From: Planktosalinus lacus
GTDB lineage: Bacteria; Bacteroidota; Bacteroidia; Flavobacteriales; Flavobacteriaceae
DNA length: 64,000 nt
NCBI RefSeq assembly: GCF_014640155.1
Contig: NZ_BMGK01000013.1
Coordinates: forward strand, 1-64,000
Direction of reading: 5' to 3'
Shown: positions 1 through 8,357 of the stretch, piece by piece
Layout of the letters: every line of letters starts with the position of its first letter
Position numbering within the stretch: the stretch's first letter is position 1
Program-made: the position numbers and the translations under genes
Notes under the pieces: model-generated
Told to the model about the DNA's origin: nothing
Databases searched by the model: none
The model's input: only the letters and a program-made list of their open reading frames with translations

Positions 1-2928
1 TGGGTTTATGATGAGACGGGCACGAGCCCGAACTGTTCGGATGAGATCAGTTTTGTTGTTACGATCAACGATACGCCTGTAGTAGATGATCCTAATGACG
101 TGAGTGTTTGTTTTAGTTATGTACTTCCTGAATTAATTAATGGTAACTATTTTACTGGCCCCGAAGGGACAGGAACACAACTAAATGAAGGTTTTGAAAT
201 TACCTCAACAACTACCTTGTATGTGTATTCTGAAACTGGGACGACTCCTAATTGTTTTGCTGAAAACAGTTTTGTAGTAACTATAAATGAATGTTCAATA
301 GCATTAGTTAAAGAAGCTCAATTAAATAATAGTGGAGACTGTACTTCTGTCGGAGATACAATAGACTATACCTTTTCTGTGTATAATACAGGAGATGTGC
401 CAATATCAAATGTAAATATTTCTGATCCATTATTTGAAGCACCAAACCCTGTTATTTCAATAACTTATGATTCAGGAGACACAAATAATGATGGATTATT
501 AGACCCTAATGAAGTTTGGATTTATTCAACTACTTATACAATTACTCAAAATAACATCAATTCTGGTGAAGTAATAAACCAGGCAACTGTTAATGGATTC
601 GCAAATGGAAATGTTCCTTTAACAGATTTATCCGGGCTTTCAATTAATGATGATTTAGAAACCATAACAGAGTTATGTCAGGATGCATCGATAGCGATTG
701 TAAAAGAGAGCGAGATAGACAGTGGCGACTGTACCCAGGTAGGGGATGTAATCACGTACACCTTTACGGTCACCAACCAGGGCAACGTGACCTTGAGCGA
801 TGTGGTTATGACGGATCCTTTAGCGGGACTCAGTGCGATCACCTTTGTTGGAGGCGACACCAATACGGATGGCAACCTTGACATTGATGAAGTATGGACT
901 TACACTGCGACCTATGCAGTGACCCAGGAAGACATAGATACGGGAGAAGTAGAGAACCAGGCCACGGCAGTAGCAGAAGCTCCGAACGGGGACGAAGTAA
1001 ATGACCTGTCCGGTTCAAGTATTGAGACCGATGATGCGACAATAAACGAGTTATGTCAGGATGCATCGATAGCGATTGTAAAAGAGAGCGAGATAGACAG
1101 TGGCGACTGTACCCAGGTAGGGGATGTAATCACGTACACCTTTACGGTCACCAACCAGGGCAACGTGACCTTGAGCGATGTGGTTGTAACAGATCCGTTA
1201 GTTGGACTCAGCGCGATCACATTTGTAGGAGGCGACACCAACACGGATGGCAACCTTGACATTGATGAAGTATGGACTTACACTGCGACCTATGCAGTGA
1301 CCCAGGAAGACATAGATGCGGGAGAAGTAGAGAACCAGGCCACGGCAGTAGCAGAAGCTCCGAACGGAGACGAAGTAAATGACCTGTCCGGTTCAAGTAT
1401 TGAGACCGATGATGCGACAATAACCGAGTTATGTCAGGATGCAGCAATAGCGATTGTAAAAGAGAGCGAGATAGACAGTGGCGACTGTACCCAGGTAGGG
1501 GATGTAATCACGTACACCTTTACGGTCACCAACCAGGGCAACGTGACCTTGAGCGATGTGGTTGTGACGGATCCTTTAGCGGGACTCAGCGCGATCACCT
1601 TTGTAGGAGGCGACACCAACACGGATGGTAACCTTGACATTGATGAAGTATGGACTTACACTGCGACCTATGCAGTGACCCAGGAAGACATAGATACGGG
1701 AGAAGTAGAGAACCAGGCCACGGCAGTAGCAGAAGCTCCGAACGGAGACGAAGTAAACGACCTGTCCGGTTCAAGTATTGAGACCGATGATCCAACGGTA
1801 ACAGAATTATGTCAGGATGCAGCGATAGCTTTAGTGAAAACGGGAGTTTTTAATGGCGAAGGAGATTGTGCTGCAATAGGAGATACGATTACGTATACAT
1901 TTGAAGTAAGTAATCAAGGGTATGTTACTATTAGTGATGTTAATGTAAGTGATCCATTATTTGAGGCACCAAACCCGGTTGTAGATATTCAATTTGTTGA
2001 CGGAGACGTAAACAATAATGGATTATTGGAAGTTGATGAAGTTTGGACTTACACAGCTACCTATACTATAATTCAAGAGGACATAGATGCCGGTCAAGTT
2101 GTGAACCAGGCTTTTGTTGAAGGTCTAGACCCAGAAGGTATGCTTGTAACTGATATTTCAGGTACTGCTATAGATAATGATACTCCAACATTAGTTGAAT
2201 TATGTCAGGAAATGAGTATTGCACTTGAAAAAGCAGGAATCTTTGATGACAATAACGGGGATGAGTCTGCACAAGTGGGTGAAACAGTTTCTTACTCATT
2301 TACTGTATACAACACCGGTTCAGTAACTTTATATAACATCACTATTGATGACCCATTAGTTCAAGTAGAAGGAGGACCAATAGCCAGCTTGGCGCCAGGA
2401 GAATCAGATTCAACTACATTTACAGCTGTGTATACGGTTACTCAAACTGATCTTGATAATGGTGAAGTAGTTAATCAAGCAACTGTTTTTGCTGAGGATA
2501 TTGAGAGTAATATGATAGAAGATTTATCTGACGATCCCAGTGATTTGACTGATATTGATATAAACGGAAACGGAAACCCAGATGATCCAACAATTGTGAT
2601 ACTACCTCAGGTCGCTGGTGAAGCATTTGAAATCTTTAATGGTGTAACACCAAACAATGACGGATTAAATGATTTTTTCAGAATTGAAGGAATTGAAGAT
2701 TATACCAATAATAATGTTCAGATATTCAATAGATGGGGTGTTCTTGTTTTTGAAAGAGATAATTATAACAATGCTGAAAACGCATTTAGAGGAAGATCTG
2801 AAGGAAGAGTAACGGTCAAGGAAGATGATGAATTGCCAACTGGAACCTACTTCTATATAATTAGATTTATAGGTGATAATAACCCTGGACAAAGCAGTTA
2901 TTCCGGTTATTTATACTTAAACAGATAA
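1..2928 (+). CDS. T9SS-secreted repeat protein with gliding-type C-terminal domain (5' end outside window)
   Basis: The frame is open from base 1, so the start lies upstream; 975 residues are visible. It is a secreted cell-surface protein built from six related beta-sandwich repeats of the DUF11 / conserved-repeat type, beginning at bases 292, 676, 1054, 1432, 1810 and 2203. Each starts with a Cys followed by an Ala/Ser-Ile-Ala-x-x-K stretch and contains a D-x-N-x-D-G-x-L acidic, calcium-site-like motif. The last 100 or so residues (F-N-G-V-T-P-N-N-D-G-L-N-D, then I-F-N-R-W-G and G-T-Y-F-Y) are the gliding motility-associated, type B T9SS sorting domain. The next two genes are PorP/SprF and OmpA, as is common for type B substrates such as SprB. 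Repeats 2-4 are nearly identical and GC-rich, unlike the rest. Function is probably adhesion, but that is inference. Confidence 0.9.
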   Translation, partial: WVYDETGTSPNCSDEISFVVTINDTPVVDDPNDVSVCFSYVLPELINGNYFTGPEGTGTQLNEGFEITSTTTLYVYSETGTTPNCFAENSFVVTINECSIALVKEAQLNNSGDCTSVGDTIDYTFSVYNTGDVPISNVNISDPLFEAPNPVISITYDSGDTNNDGLLDPNEVWIYSTTYTITQNNINSGEVINQATVNGFANGNVPLTDLSGLSINDDLETITELCQDASIAIVKESEIDSGDCTQVGDVITYTFTVTNQGNVTLSDVVMTDPLAGLSAITFVGGDTNTDGNLDIDEVWTYTATYAVTQEDIDTGEVENQATAVAEAPNGDEVNDLSGSSIETDDATINELCQDASIAIVKESEIDSGDCTQVGDVITYTFTVTNQGNVTLSDVVVTDPLVGLSAITFVGGDTNTDGNLDIDEVWTYTATYAVTQEDIDAGEVENQATAVAEAPNGDEVNDLSGSSIETDDATITELCQDAAIAIVKESEIDSGDCTQVGDVITYTFTVTNQGNVTLSDVVVTDPLAGLSAITFVGGDTNTDGNLDIDEVWTYTATYAVTQEDIDTGEVENQATAVAEAPNGDEVNDLSGSSIETDDPTVTELCQDAAIALVKTGVFNGEGDCAAIGDTITYTFEVSNQGYVTISDVNVSDPLFEAPNPVVDIQFVDGDVNNNGLLEVDEVWTYTATYTIIQEDIDAGQVVNQAFVEGLDPEGMLVTDISGTAIDNDTPTLVELCQEMSIALEKAGIFDDNNGDESAQVGETVSYSFTVYNTGSVTLYNITIDDPLVQVEGGPIASLAPGESDSTTFTAVYTVTQTDLDNGEVVNQATVFAEDIESNMIEDLSDDPSDLTDIDINGNGNPDDPTIVILPQVAGEAFEIFNGVTPNNDGLNDFFRIEGIEDYTNNNVQIFNRWGVLVFERDNYNNAENAFRGRSEGRVTVKEDDELPTGTYFYIIRFIGDNNPGQSSYSGYLYLNR
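676..1809 (+). repeat. Three tandem near-identical 378-bp in-frame repeats
   Basis: Copies run 676-1053, 1054-1431 and 1432-1809, exactly 126 codons each. They differ at only a few positions, for example around base 808 (ATG versus GTA/GTG) and near the copy ends. The flanking repeats (292-675 and 1810-2202) encode the same fold but are clearly diverged in DNA. Of the 60 bases 721-780, 32 are G or C, against 16 of 60 in 481-540, so this block has a different base composition from its own gene. Bases 1-99 look GC-rich as well, suggesting that more such copies lie upstream of the window. Confidence 0.95.
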
Positions 2929-2935
2929 ATTAAAC

Positions 2936-2960
2936 ACTGCGGTAGTAACACTGCCGCAGT
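2936..2960 (+). other. Intergenic hairpin between adhesin and porP/sprF genes
   Basis: The arms ACTGCGGTAG and CTGCCGCAGT pair over ten bases (one G-T wobble) around a five-base loop. It follows the stop codon by eight bases and is not followed by a T run, so it is not a typical terminator. It could slow transcription or protect the upstream mRNA end, lowering or separating expression of the downstream pair. Role is inferred. Confidence 0.5.
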
Positions 2961-2984
2961 AAAATTCATTAAATAAACAAAACA

Positions 2985-3923
2985 ATGAAAAATAAGTTTT
3001 TAGTTGTTGTCGTAGTGTTTTTACTGGGTGTTTTTGTAAAAGTATCAGCACAACAAGATCCACAGTATACACAATATATGTATAATACTCAGGTTGTGAA
3101 TCCCGCTTATGCCGGTTCTAAAGAAGCTCTTAGTTTAGGGTTGTTATACCGATCACAATGGGTAGGGCTTGATGGTGCTCCAAAATCCTTTACTTTTAAT
3201 GCCCACACACCTATAGGCTATGGAAAAACAGGTATTGGGTTATCGATTGTTAGGGATGAAATTGGACCTTCTGAAGAGACTTTTGCAAATGTTGATTTTT
3301 CATATACTATTCAAACTTCAGAAAAAGGACAACTGGCGTTTGGTTTAAAAGCAGGAGCAAACATCCTAAATGTTGACTTTACCAGGCTGAATATTTCTGA
3401 TCCAGGTGATGTTTTTGAAAACAATATTGACAATAAGATAAATTTACAAATTGGAGCAGGTGCGTATTATTACACTGACAGATTTTACATGGGATTATCT
3501 GTTCCTAACTTTTTAGAATCTGATCATTTTGATGAAGCAAGTATTGAAAATGCTGATGCTAGTGCAATAAGTAAAGAGCGTTTGCATTATTTTTTCATCA
3601 CAGGTTATGTATTTGACTTGTCAGAAAATGTAAAGTTTAAACCTGCAATTTTAACAAAAGTAGTAACCGGTTCTCCACTTCAAATCGATGGCTCTGCAAA
3701 TTTCCTCTTTTATGATAGGTTCACATTGGGGGCAGCCTATAGATGGAGTGCTTCCTGGAGTGCAATGGTAGGATTTCAAATAACAGATTCTCTATTGTTA
3801 GGTTTTGCATATGACCGAGAAACCACAGATTTATCAAAGTATAATGATGGCTCTTATGAGTTTTATTTACGGTATGAAATATTTAAAAATAAAGAAAAGG
3901 TGCTTTCACCAAGATTCTTTTAA
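2985..3923 (+). CDS. PorP/SprF family type IX secretion outer-membrane protein
   Basis: This 312-residue protein has a signal peptide (residues 1-22, ending S-A-Q), then the family hallmark Q-D-P-x-Y-T-Q-Y-M-Y-N and N-P-A-Y-A-G-S at residues 24-46, and a predicted beta-barrel of alternating aromatic strands through to the C-terminus. PorP/SprF proteins sit in the outer membrane and are required for secretion or surface anchoring of a T9SS type B partner, usually encoded just upstream. That partner is the repeat protein ending at 2928. The gap is 56 bp and holds a hairpin; the next gene starts 18 bp downstream, so the three probably form one operon. Which of the PorP-like paralogues in the genome this is cannot be told from the window. 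Confidence 0.92.
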   Translation: MKNKFLVVVVVFLLGVFVKVSAQQDPQYTQYMYNTQVVNPAYAGSKEALSLGLLYRSQWVGLDGAPKSFTFNAHTPIGYGKTGIGLSIVRDEIGPSEETFANVDFSYTIQTSEKGQLAFGLKAGANILNVDFTRLNISDPGDVFENNIDNKINLQIGAGAYYYTDRFYMGLSVPNFLESDHFDEASIENADASAISKERLHYFFITGYVFDLSENVKFKPAILTKVVTGSPLQIDGSANFLFYDRFTLGAAYRWSASWSAMVGFQITDSLLLGFAYDRETTDLSKYNDGSYEFYLRYEIFKNKEKVLSPRFF

Positions 3924-3941
3924 CAACTTAAACACTTTGTG

Positions 3942-5873
3942 ATGAAAAAAGTTACTAAAATTATACTAGTTCTTGTGATATTTTTTTCTGCAGCAGGTTT
4001 GCTAGCTCAAAAAGCTCAGATTAAAAAGGCTGATAGAGCATATGATCAATATTCTTACATAGATGCACAGGAAATCTACTTAAAAGTTGTAGAAGATGGT
4101 TATACATCTGCAGAGATTTATAAAAAATTAGGAAACACTTATTACTTTAATAGTGATTATAAAAATGCGGCAAAGTGGTATGAAAAACTTGTGAATGAAT
4201 TCCCGGATGAAACAGAACCTGAATACTTTTTCAGAGCATCTCAAAGCTTCAAAAGCACAGACAATTATAATAAAGCCGACTTATTAATGGATAAATTTGT
4301 TGAAACCAGTGGCTCTCAACAAATTATACAAGATTATAAAAACAATAAGGACTACCTGAATTCCATAATGAACATGGAAGATAAATATGTTATAGAAAAT
4401 GCTGAAATAAATAGTGAATACTCAGATTTTGGACCTTCATTTTTTAATGGCAAACTGGTATTTTCATCAGCATCAGGTCAAGGAGTAGTAAATCCTAAAA
4501 CTCATGATTGGAATAATCAGCCATTTTTAAATTTATATGTTGCTAATTTAGATGAAGAAGGAAAATTGTCAGGAACATCTTTTTTTTCAAACGATATAAA
4601 TACAAAGTACCATGAGTCAAGCGCAGTTTTTACTAAAGATGGAAAAACAATTTATTTCACAAGGAATAATTACATAGATGGTAAAAAGAAAAAAGACAAA
4701 GAAAATTTAATTAGATTAAAAATTTATAAGGCAACAATGTTGGCAGAGAATACTTGGACCAACATCGAAGAATTGCCTTTTAACAATGATTCATACTCGC
4801 TAGCACATCCTGCTTTAAGTGTTGATGAAAAAAGATTGTACTTTTCCTCTGATATGCCTGGTACAACTGGTCAATCAGATTTATGGTATGTTGATATTTT
4901 AGAAAATGGAAACTATGGTGAACCGGTGAATTTAGGAGTTTCTATAAATACTGAGGCCAGGGAGTCTTTTCCTTTTATCAGTGATGAAAATATTTTATAT
5001 TTTTCTACTGATGGTAGAGCGGGTCTAGGCGGTTTTGATGTCTTTTATACTGAGCTAAACAACCAAGGGTTACCAACTGAAATCAAACCATTAGGAACTC
5101 CGGTTAACAGTAATCAAGATGATTTCGGTTTTATAATTGACAGCGAAAAGAATCTAGGGTTTATTTCATCCAATAGAAGTGGAGATGCCGGAAGTATAAA
5201 TGACGATATTTATAGAGTCCTAAGAATATGTGAAGTGACAATTACAGGATTAGTTACAGATGAGGATACCGGTGAATTATTACCTGGCTCACTCGTTACA
5301 TTAATAGATGAGAACAATGAAGTTGTTTCAAGCATGACCGTAGGCTCTGATGCGAGTTATAAATTTTTGGCAAACTGTGACAAACAGTATACTATAATAG
5401 GAACCAAAGAGAATTACAACCCAGCAGAAAAGATAATTAACACACCTGAAAATTCTTCAAACATAGATGTTCCTTTGATGTTAAAATCTAAAGACCCTTG
5501 TCCGCCAAACGATTTAGGTTGCAGACTAACACTTCAACCTATCTACTTTGATTTTGATAGATATAATATAAGGCCAGATGCTGCAATTGAGTTAGCTAAG
5601 ATTTTAGCAGCAATGAGAGAATACCCTCAATTGATAATCCATATAGAATCACACACCGATAGTAGAGGTAGTGACACTTATAATGAATTGCTTTCTGAAC
5701 GCAGAGCACAGTCCACTCTAGAGTGGTTAGTGAGCAAAGGAATAAGCAGAGATAGGCTAAGTGCAAAAGGCTATGGAGAATCCAGATTAATTAACGAATG
5801 CTCTAACGGGGTTTCGTGTAGTGAAGAAAAACATCAATTAAACAGACGATCAATGTTTATTATTCAAAATTAA
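3942..5873 (+). CDS. OmpA-family protein with TPR and PD40 propeller (PorE/SprF-operon type)
   Basis: The frame could begin at a GTG three bases earlier, but ATG at 3942 gives a standard signal peptide (residues 1-23) and 643 residues in all. Domains in order: TPR-like helices (about 25-110), a WD40-like PD40 beta-propeller (about 150-425, repeated L-Y-F-S-S-D and D-I-Y motifs), a carboxypeptidase-regulatory-like beta-sandwich (about 430-500), and a C-terminal OmpA peptidoglycan-binding domain (about 520-640; Y-F-D-F-D, H-T-D-S-R-G, N-E-x-L-S-x-R-R-A). This architecture is typical of the proteins encoded after PorP/SprF that link the T9SS outer-membrane machinery to peptidoglycan. A strong terminator follows at 5894. 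Confidence 0.9.
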   Translation: MKKVTKIILVLVIFFSAAGLLAQKAQIKKADRAYDQYSYIDAQEIYLKVVEDGYTSAEIYKKLGNTYYFNSDYKNAAKWYEKLVNEFPDETEPEYFFRASQSFKSTDNYNKADLLMDKFVETSGSQQIIQDYKNNKDYLNSIMNMEDKYVIENAEINSEYSDFGPSFFNGKLVFSSASGQGVVNPKTHDWNNQPFLNLYVANLDEEGKLSGTSFFSNDINTKYHESSAVFTKDGKTIYFTRNNYIDGKKKKDKENLIRLKIYKATMLAENTWTNIEELPFNNDSYSLAHPALSVDEKRLYFSSDMPGTTGQSDLWYVDILENGNYGEPVNLGVSINTEARESFPFISDENILYFSTDGRAGLGGFDVFYTELNNQGLPTEIKPLGTPVNSNQDDFGFIIDSEKNLGFISSNRSGDAGSINDDIYRVLRICEVTITGLVTDEDTGELLPGSLVTLIDENNEVVSSMTVGSDASYKFLANCDKQYTIIGTKENYNPAEKIINTPENSSNIDVPLMLKSKDPCPPNDLGCRLTLQPIYFDFDRYNIRPDAAIELAKILAAMREYPQLIIHIESHTDSRGSDTYNELLSERRAQSTLEWLVSKGISRDRLSAKGYGESRLINECSNGVSCSEEKHQLNRRSMFIIQN

Positions 5874-5893
5874 GTTAAGTTTTAAGTTAGAGT

Positions 5894-5939
5894 AAAAAGC
5901 ATCTCAAACTGATAAATTTCAGTTAACGAGATGCTTTTT
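5894..5939 (+). terminator. Rho-independent terminator after the OmpA gene
   Basis: A long hairpin with outer arms AAAAAGCATCTC and GAGATGCTTTTT and an inner AACTGA/TCAGTT stem lies 20 bp after the stop codon and ends in a T run. It closes the T9SS operon. Confidence 0.85.
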
Positions 5940-5963
5940 GTATTGAAACTAAAACCGATTTTG

Positions 5964-5971
5964 TATTTTTG
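5964..5971 (+). promoter_or_regulatory. Putative Bacteroidota -7 box upstream of idi
   Basis: TATTTTTG fits the TAnnTTTG -7 consensus of the Bacteroidota primary sigma factor. A TTG at 5943-5945 lies 18 bp upstream as a possible -33 element. The box is 17 bp before the idi start, leaving a short leader. Confidence 0.5.
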
Positions 5972-5988
5972 GGAAAAAAGAAATTCTC

Positions 5989-6501
5989 ATGCCAGAAGAA
6001 ATGGTCGTCCTTGTCAATGAAAATGACGAAAAAATAGGATTGATGCCAAAACAGGAAGCTCATGAAAAAGCACTTCTCCACAGAGCTTTTTCAGTTTTTG
6101 TTTTTAATAAAAAAAATGAACTTATGCTTCAGCAAAGGGCTTTTGACAAATACCATTCACCTGGTTTGTGGACTAATACTTGTTGTAGCCATCAAAGAGA
6201 TGGAGAAACCAATATTGAAGCCGGTAAAAGACGCTTGCAAGAAGAAATGGGTTTTGATACAAACCTAAAAGAAACAATTTCATTTATTTATAAAGCACCT
6301 TTTGATAATGGTTTGACCGAGCATGAATATGATCATATTCTTGTAGGCTATTTCAATGGACATCCAAAAATAAACCCTGAGGAAGTTGCAGACTGGAAAT
6401 GGATGTCGCTTGAAGATATTAAAAATGATATTGAAAAAAAACCGTCAATATATACAGAGTGGTTTAAGATTATATTTGATAAATACTACCAGCACCTCTA
6501 A
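5989..6501 (+). CDS. idi: Isopentenyl-diphosphate delta-isomerase, type 1
   Basis: This Nudix-fold enzyme interconverts isopentenyl and dimethylallyl diphosphate, the C5 units for carotenoids, menaquinone and undecaprenyl phosphate. It has 170 residues, normal for the family. Visible catalytic features are Cys66 in the N-T-C-C-S-H-Q motif, metal-ligand histidines at 25, 31 and 68, the Nudix-like stretch E-A-G-K-R-R-L-Q-E-E-M-G, and the E-H-E-Y-D-H glutamates. It leads a tightly packed run of five genes (idi, PTPS, peroxiredoxin, manA, MBOAT), with the next start 2 bp after its stop. The others are not obviously in the same pathway, so this looks like housekeeping co-transcription. Confidence 0.95.
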   Translation: MPEEMVVLVNENDEKIGLMPKQEAHEKALLHRAFSVFVFNKKNELMLQQRAFDKYHSPGLWTNTCCSHQRDGETNIEAGKRRLQEEMGFDTNLKETISFIYKAPFDNGLTEHEYDHILVGYFNGHPKINPEEVADWKWMSLEDIKNDIEKKPSIYTEWFKIIFDKYYQHL

Positions 6502-6503
6502 CT

Positions 6504-6914
6504 ATGCCAATCACATTATACAGAAAAGCACACTTTAACGCTGCACACAGACTCTTTAGAAAAGACTGGACTGATAAGAAGAATAATGCAGTTTTTGGCA
6601 AATGTAACAATCCGAATTATCATGGACATAATTATGAACTCATTGTTGGTCTTACCGGAGAAATTGATCCTGAAACTGGTTATCTAATTGATTTAAAAAC
6701 ACTTAAAGACATCATTGTGGAAGAAGTAGAACAACCTTTTGACCATAAAAACTTAAACCTGGAAGTAGAAGAATTTAAAAACCTCAATCCTACAGTTGAA
6801 AATATTGCAGTTGTCATTTGGAACAAGTTGAGAAAACGTCTTGAATCAAAATTTGAAATAAGTGTTACACTTTATGAAACCCCCAGAAACTTCGTAACCT
6901 ATACCGGAAATTAA
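6504..6914 (+). CDS. 6-pyruvoyl-tetrahydropterin synthase family protein
   Basis: This is a T-fold (tunnelling fold) zinc enzyme of 136 residues. Zinc ligands are His15, His40 and His42; the catalytic Cys34 lies in C-N-N-P-N-Y-H-G-H-N-Y; F-D-H-K-N-L-N carries the Asp-His pair and Y-E-T near the C-terminus carries the pterin-anchoring Glu. The Cys-to-HGHNY spacing is that of canonical animal-type PTPS (making 6-pyruvoyltetrahydropterin, towards biopterin) rather than the shorter C-x3-H-G-H of QueD. QueD-type activity (6-carboxy-tetrahydropterin for queuosine) remains possible because these enzymes overlap in reaction. The next gene starts 2 bp downstream. Confidence 0.88.
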   Translation: MPITLYRKAHFNAAHRLFRKDWTDKKNNAVFGKCNNPNYHGHNYELIVGLTGEIDPETGYLIDLKTLKDIIVEEVEQPFDHKNLNLEVEEFKNLNPTVENIAVVIWNKLRKRLESKFEISVTLYETPRNFVTYTGN

Positions 6915-6916
6915 CA

Positions 6917-7375
6917 ATGAGTTTAAATATTGGTGATAAAATTCCCGAATTTAAGTTGACAGATCAGAATGGTAAAGTTTTTGACATCAACTCTGTCAAA
7001 GGCAAAAATAGCTTGGTGATCTATTTCTACCCCAAAAATTTTACCCCCGGCTGTACCCTAGAAGCTTGTAGTTTTAGAGACAGTTATGAAGATTTCAAGG
7101 AATTGGGTGCACAAGTGATAGGGATAAGTGCAGATTCAAAAAAATCACACGAACGATTTGCGAAAAAATACCATTTGCTATTCACTTTATTGTCTGATTC
7201 CAATGGTGCCGTAAAGAGAAAATTTAGAGTAAAAAACAATTTGTTCGGATTGATTCCGGGAAGGGAAACTTTTGTTGTAAATAAAAAAGGAATTGTTATT
7301 TTTACTTTCAATTCGATGAATGCTGAGCGACATATTAAAGAAGCGCTTAAGGTTCTAAAGCAACAAGAAGATTAA
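6917..7375 (+). CDS. Peroxiredoxin, Bcp/PrxQ type
   Basis: A thioredoxin-fold peroxidase of 152 residues that reduces hydrogen peroxide and organic peroxides in the cytoplasm. The motif F-T-P-G-C-T-L-E-A-C places the peroxidatic Cys46 and a resolving Cys51 five residues apart, the atypical 2-Cys pattern of Bcp/PrxQ. F-Y-P-K and an R-E-T-F motif later in the chain complete the active site. The final A of its TAA is the first base of the manA ATG, so the two are translationally coupled. Confidence 0.93.
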   Translation: MSLNIGDKIPEFKLTDQNGKVFDINSVKGKNSLVIYFYPKNFTPGCTLEACSFRDSYEDFKELGAQVIGISADSKKSHERFAKKYHLLFTLLSDSNGAVKRKFRVKNNLFGLIPGRETFVVNKKGIVIFTFNSMNAERHIKEALKVLKQQED

Positions 7376-8346
7376 TGAAACTTCCCCTTTACCCTATTAA
7401 GTTTACACCCATATTAAAAGAAAAAGTTTGGGGGGGCAATAAGCTTAAAACCATTTTAGGTAAGAATACAGCTTCTGTAAATATTGGTGAAAGCTGGGAG
7501 CTTTCTGGAGTTGACAATGATATTTCTATTGTACAGAATGGCTTTCTAAATGGAAATTCAGTTAATGAACTAATTGAAAAGTATAAGGAAGAATTTCTAG
7601 GAAAAAAAGTCTTTGAAACTTATGGAACTCAATTTCCGTTGTTGTTTAAATTTATTGATGCTAAAGAAGTACTTTCAGTACAGTTACATCCGGGTGATGA
7701 ATTGGCAAAAAAACGACACAATTCATTTGGTAAAACCGAAATGTGGTACATCATTCAGGCAGATGAAAATGCAGAATTGATTTTAGGTTTTAATCAAAAA
7801 ATTGACAAGAAAACCTATTTAAACGCCATTCAGAACAAAAATATACAGCTGATTCTTCACAAAGAAAAAATTAAGCAAGGGGATGCTTTTTATATTTCAC
7901 CCGGATTTGTTCACGCCATTGGGGCCGGAGTATTGCTAGCTGAAATTCAGCAAACATCTGATGTTACTTATCGTATATTTGACTGGAACCGTCCAGATGT
8001 AGATGGTAATATGAGAGAACTTCACCTCGATTTAGCTATTGATGCCATTGATTTCAATCCTTTAAAAAATTTCAGACTTAATGTTGCAAAAGAAGAATTA
8101 ATCAAGAATCCCTATTTTTCTGTGAATCAAGTGAGCACAGAGCAAAATGCCTTTAGAGTGCTGAAAGCAATTGATTCTTTTGTAGTATATATGTGTGTTT
8201 CGGGTGAAACCGAAATAAATTGTGGAGGTGTGTCTGAGAACTTGAAGATGGGTGAAACAGTTTTGATTCCAGCGGCAGTGGAAGTGGTAAACTTTCAAAA
8301 TGGTTCAGCAAAACTTTTGGAAATATTTGTGCCAGTAAATAATTAA
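7375..8346 (+). CDS. manA: Mannose-6-phosphate isomerase, class I
   Basis: This cupin-fold zinc enzyme interconverts mannose 6-phosphate and fructose 6-phosphate, feeding GDP-mannose and GDP-fucose for glycans. It has 323 residues, the short bacterial form. Family motifs are W-G-G near the N-terminus, G-E-S-W-E-L-S, the zinc-binding V-Q-L-H-P-G-D with K-T-E-M-W-Y, and Y-I-S-P-G-F-V-H-A-I-G followed by A-E-I-Q-Q-T-S-D-V-T-Y-R. Start codon overlaps the peroxiredoxin stop by one base. It is 11 bp upstream of the MBOAT gene and may supply sugar precursor for the surface glycan genes that follow. Confidence 0.93.
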   Translation: MKLPLYPIKFTPILKEKVWGGNKLKTILGKNTASVNIGESWELSGVDNDISIVQNGFLNGNSVNELIEKYKEEFLGKKVFETYGTQFPLLFKFIDAKEVLSVQLHPGDELAKKRHNSFGKTEMWYIIQADENAELILGFNQKIDKKTYLNAIQNKNIQLILHKEKIKQGDAFYISPGFVHAIGAGVLLAEIQQTSDVTYRIFDWNRPDVDGNMRELHLDLAIDAIDFNPLKNFRLNVAKEELIKNPYFSVNQVSTEQNAFRVLKAIDSFVVYMCVSGETEINCGGVSENLKMGETVLIPAAVEVVNFQNGSAKLLEIFVPVNN

Positions 8347-8357
8347 TAATATTTTTT

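Noticed and set aside
675-1795. Several 66-76-residue open frames on both strands within the tandem repeats
   Set aside because: They recur with the 378-bp period because the DNA repeats; protein sequence is Cys/Arg-rich nonsense and the main frame is clearly coding.
676-1809. Possible CRISPR-like array
   Set aside because: The unit is 378 bp, in frame and has no unique spacers; it encodes a protein repeat.
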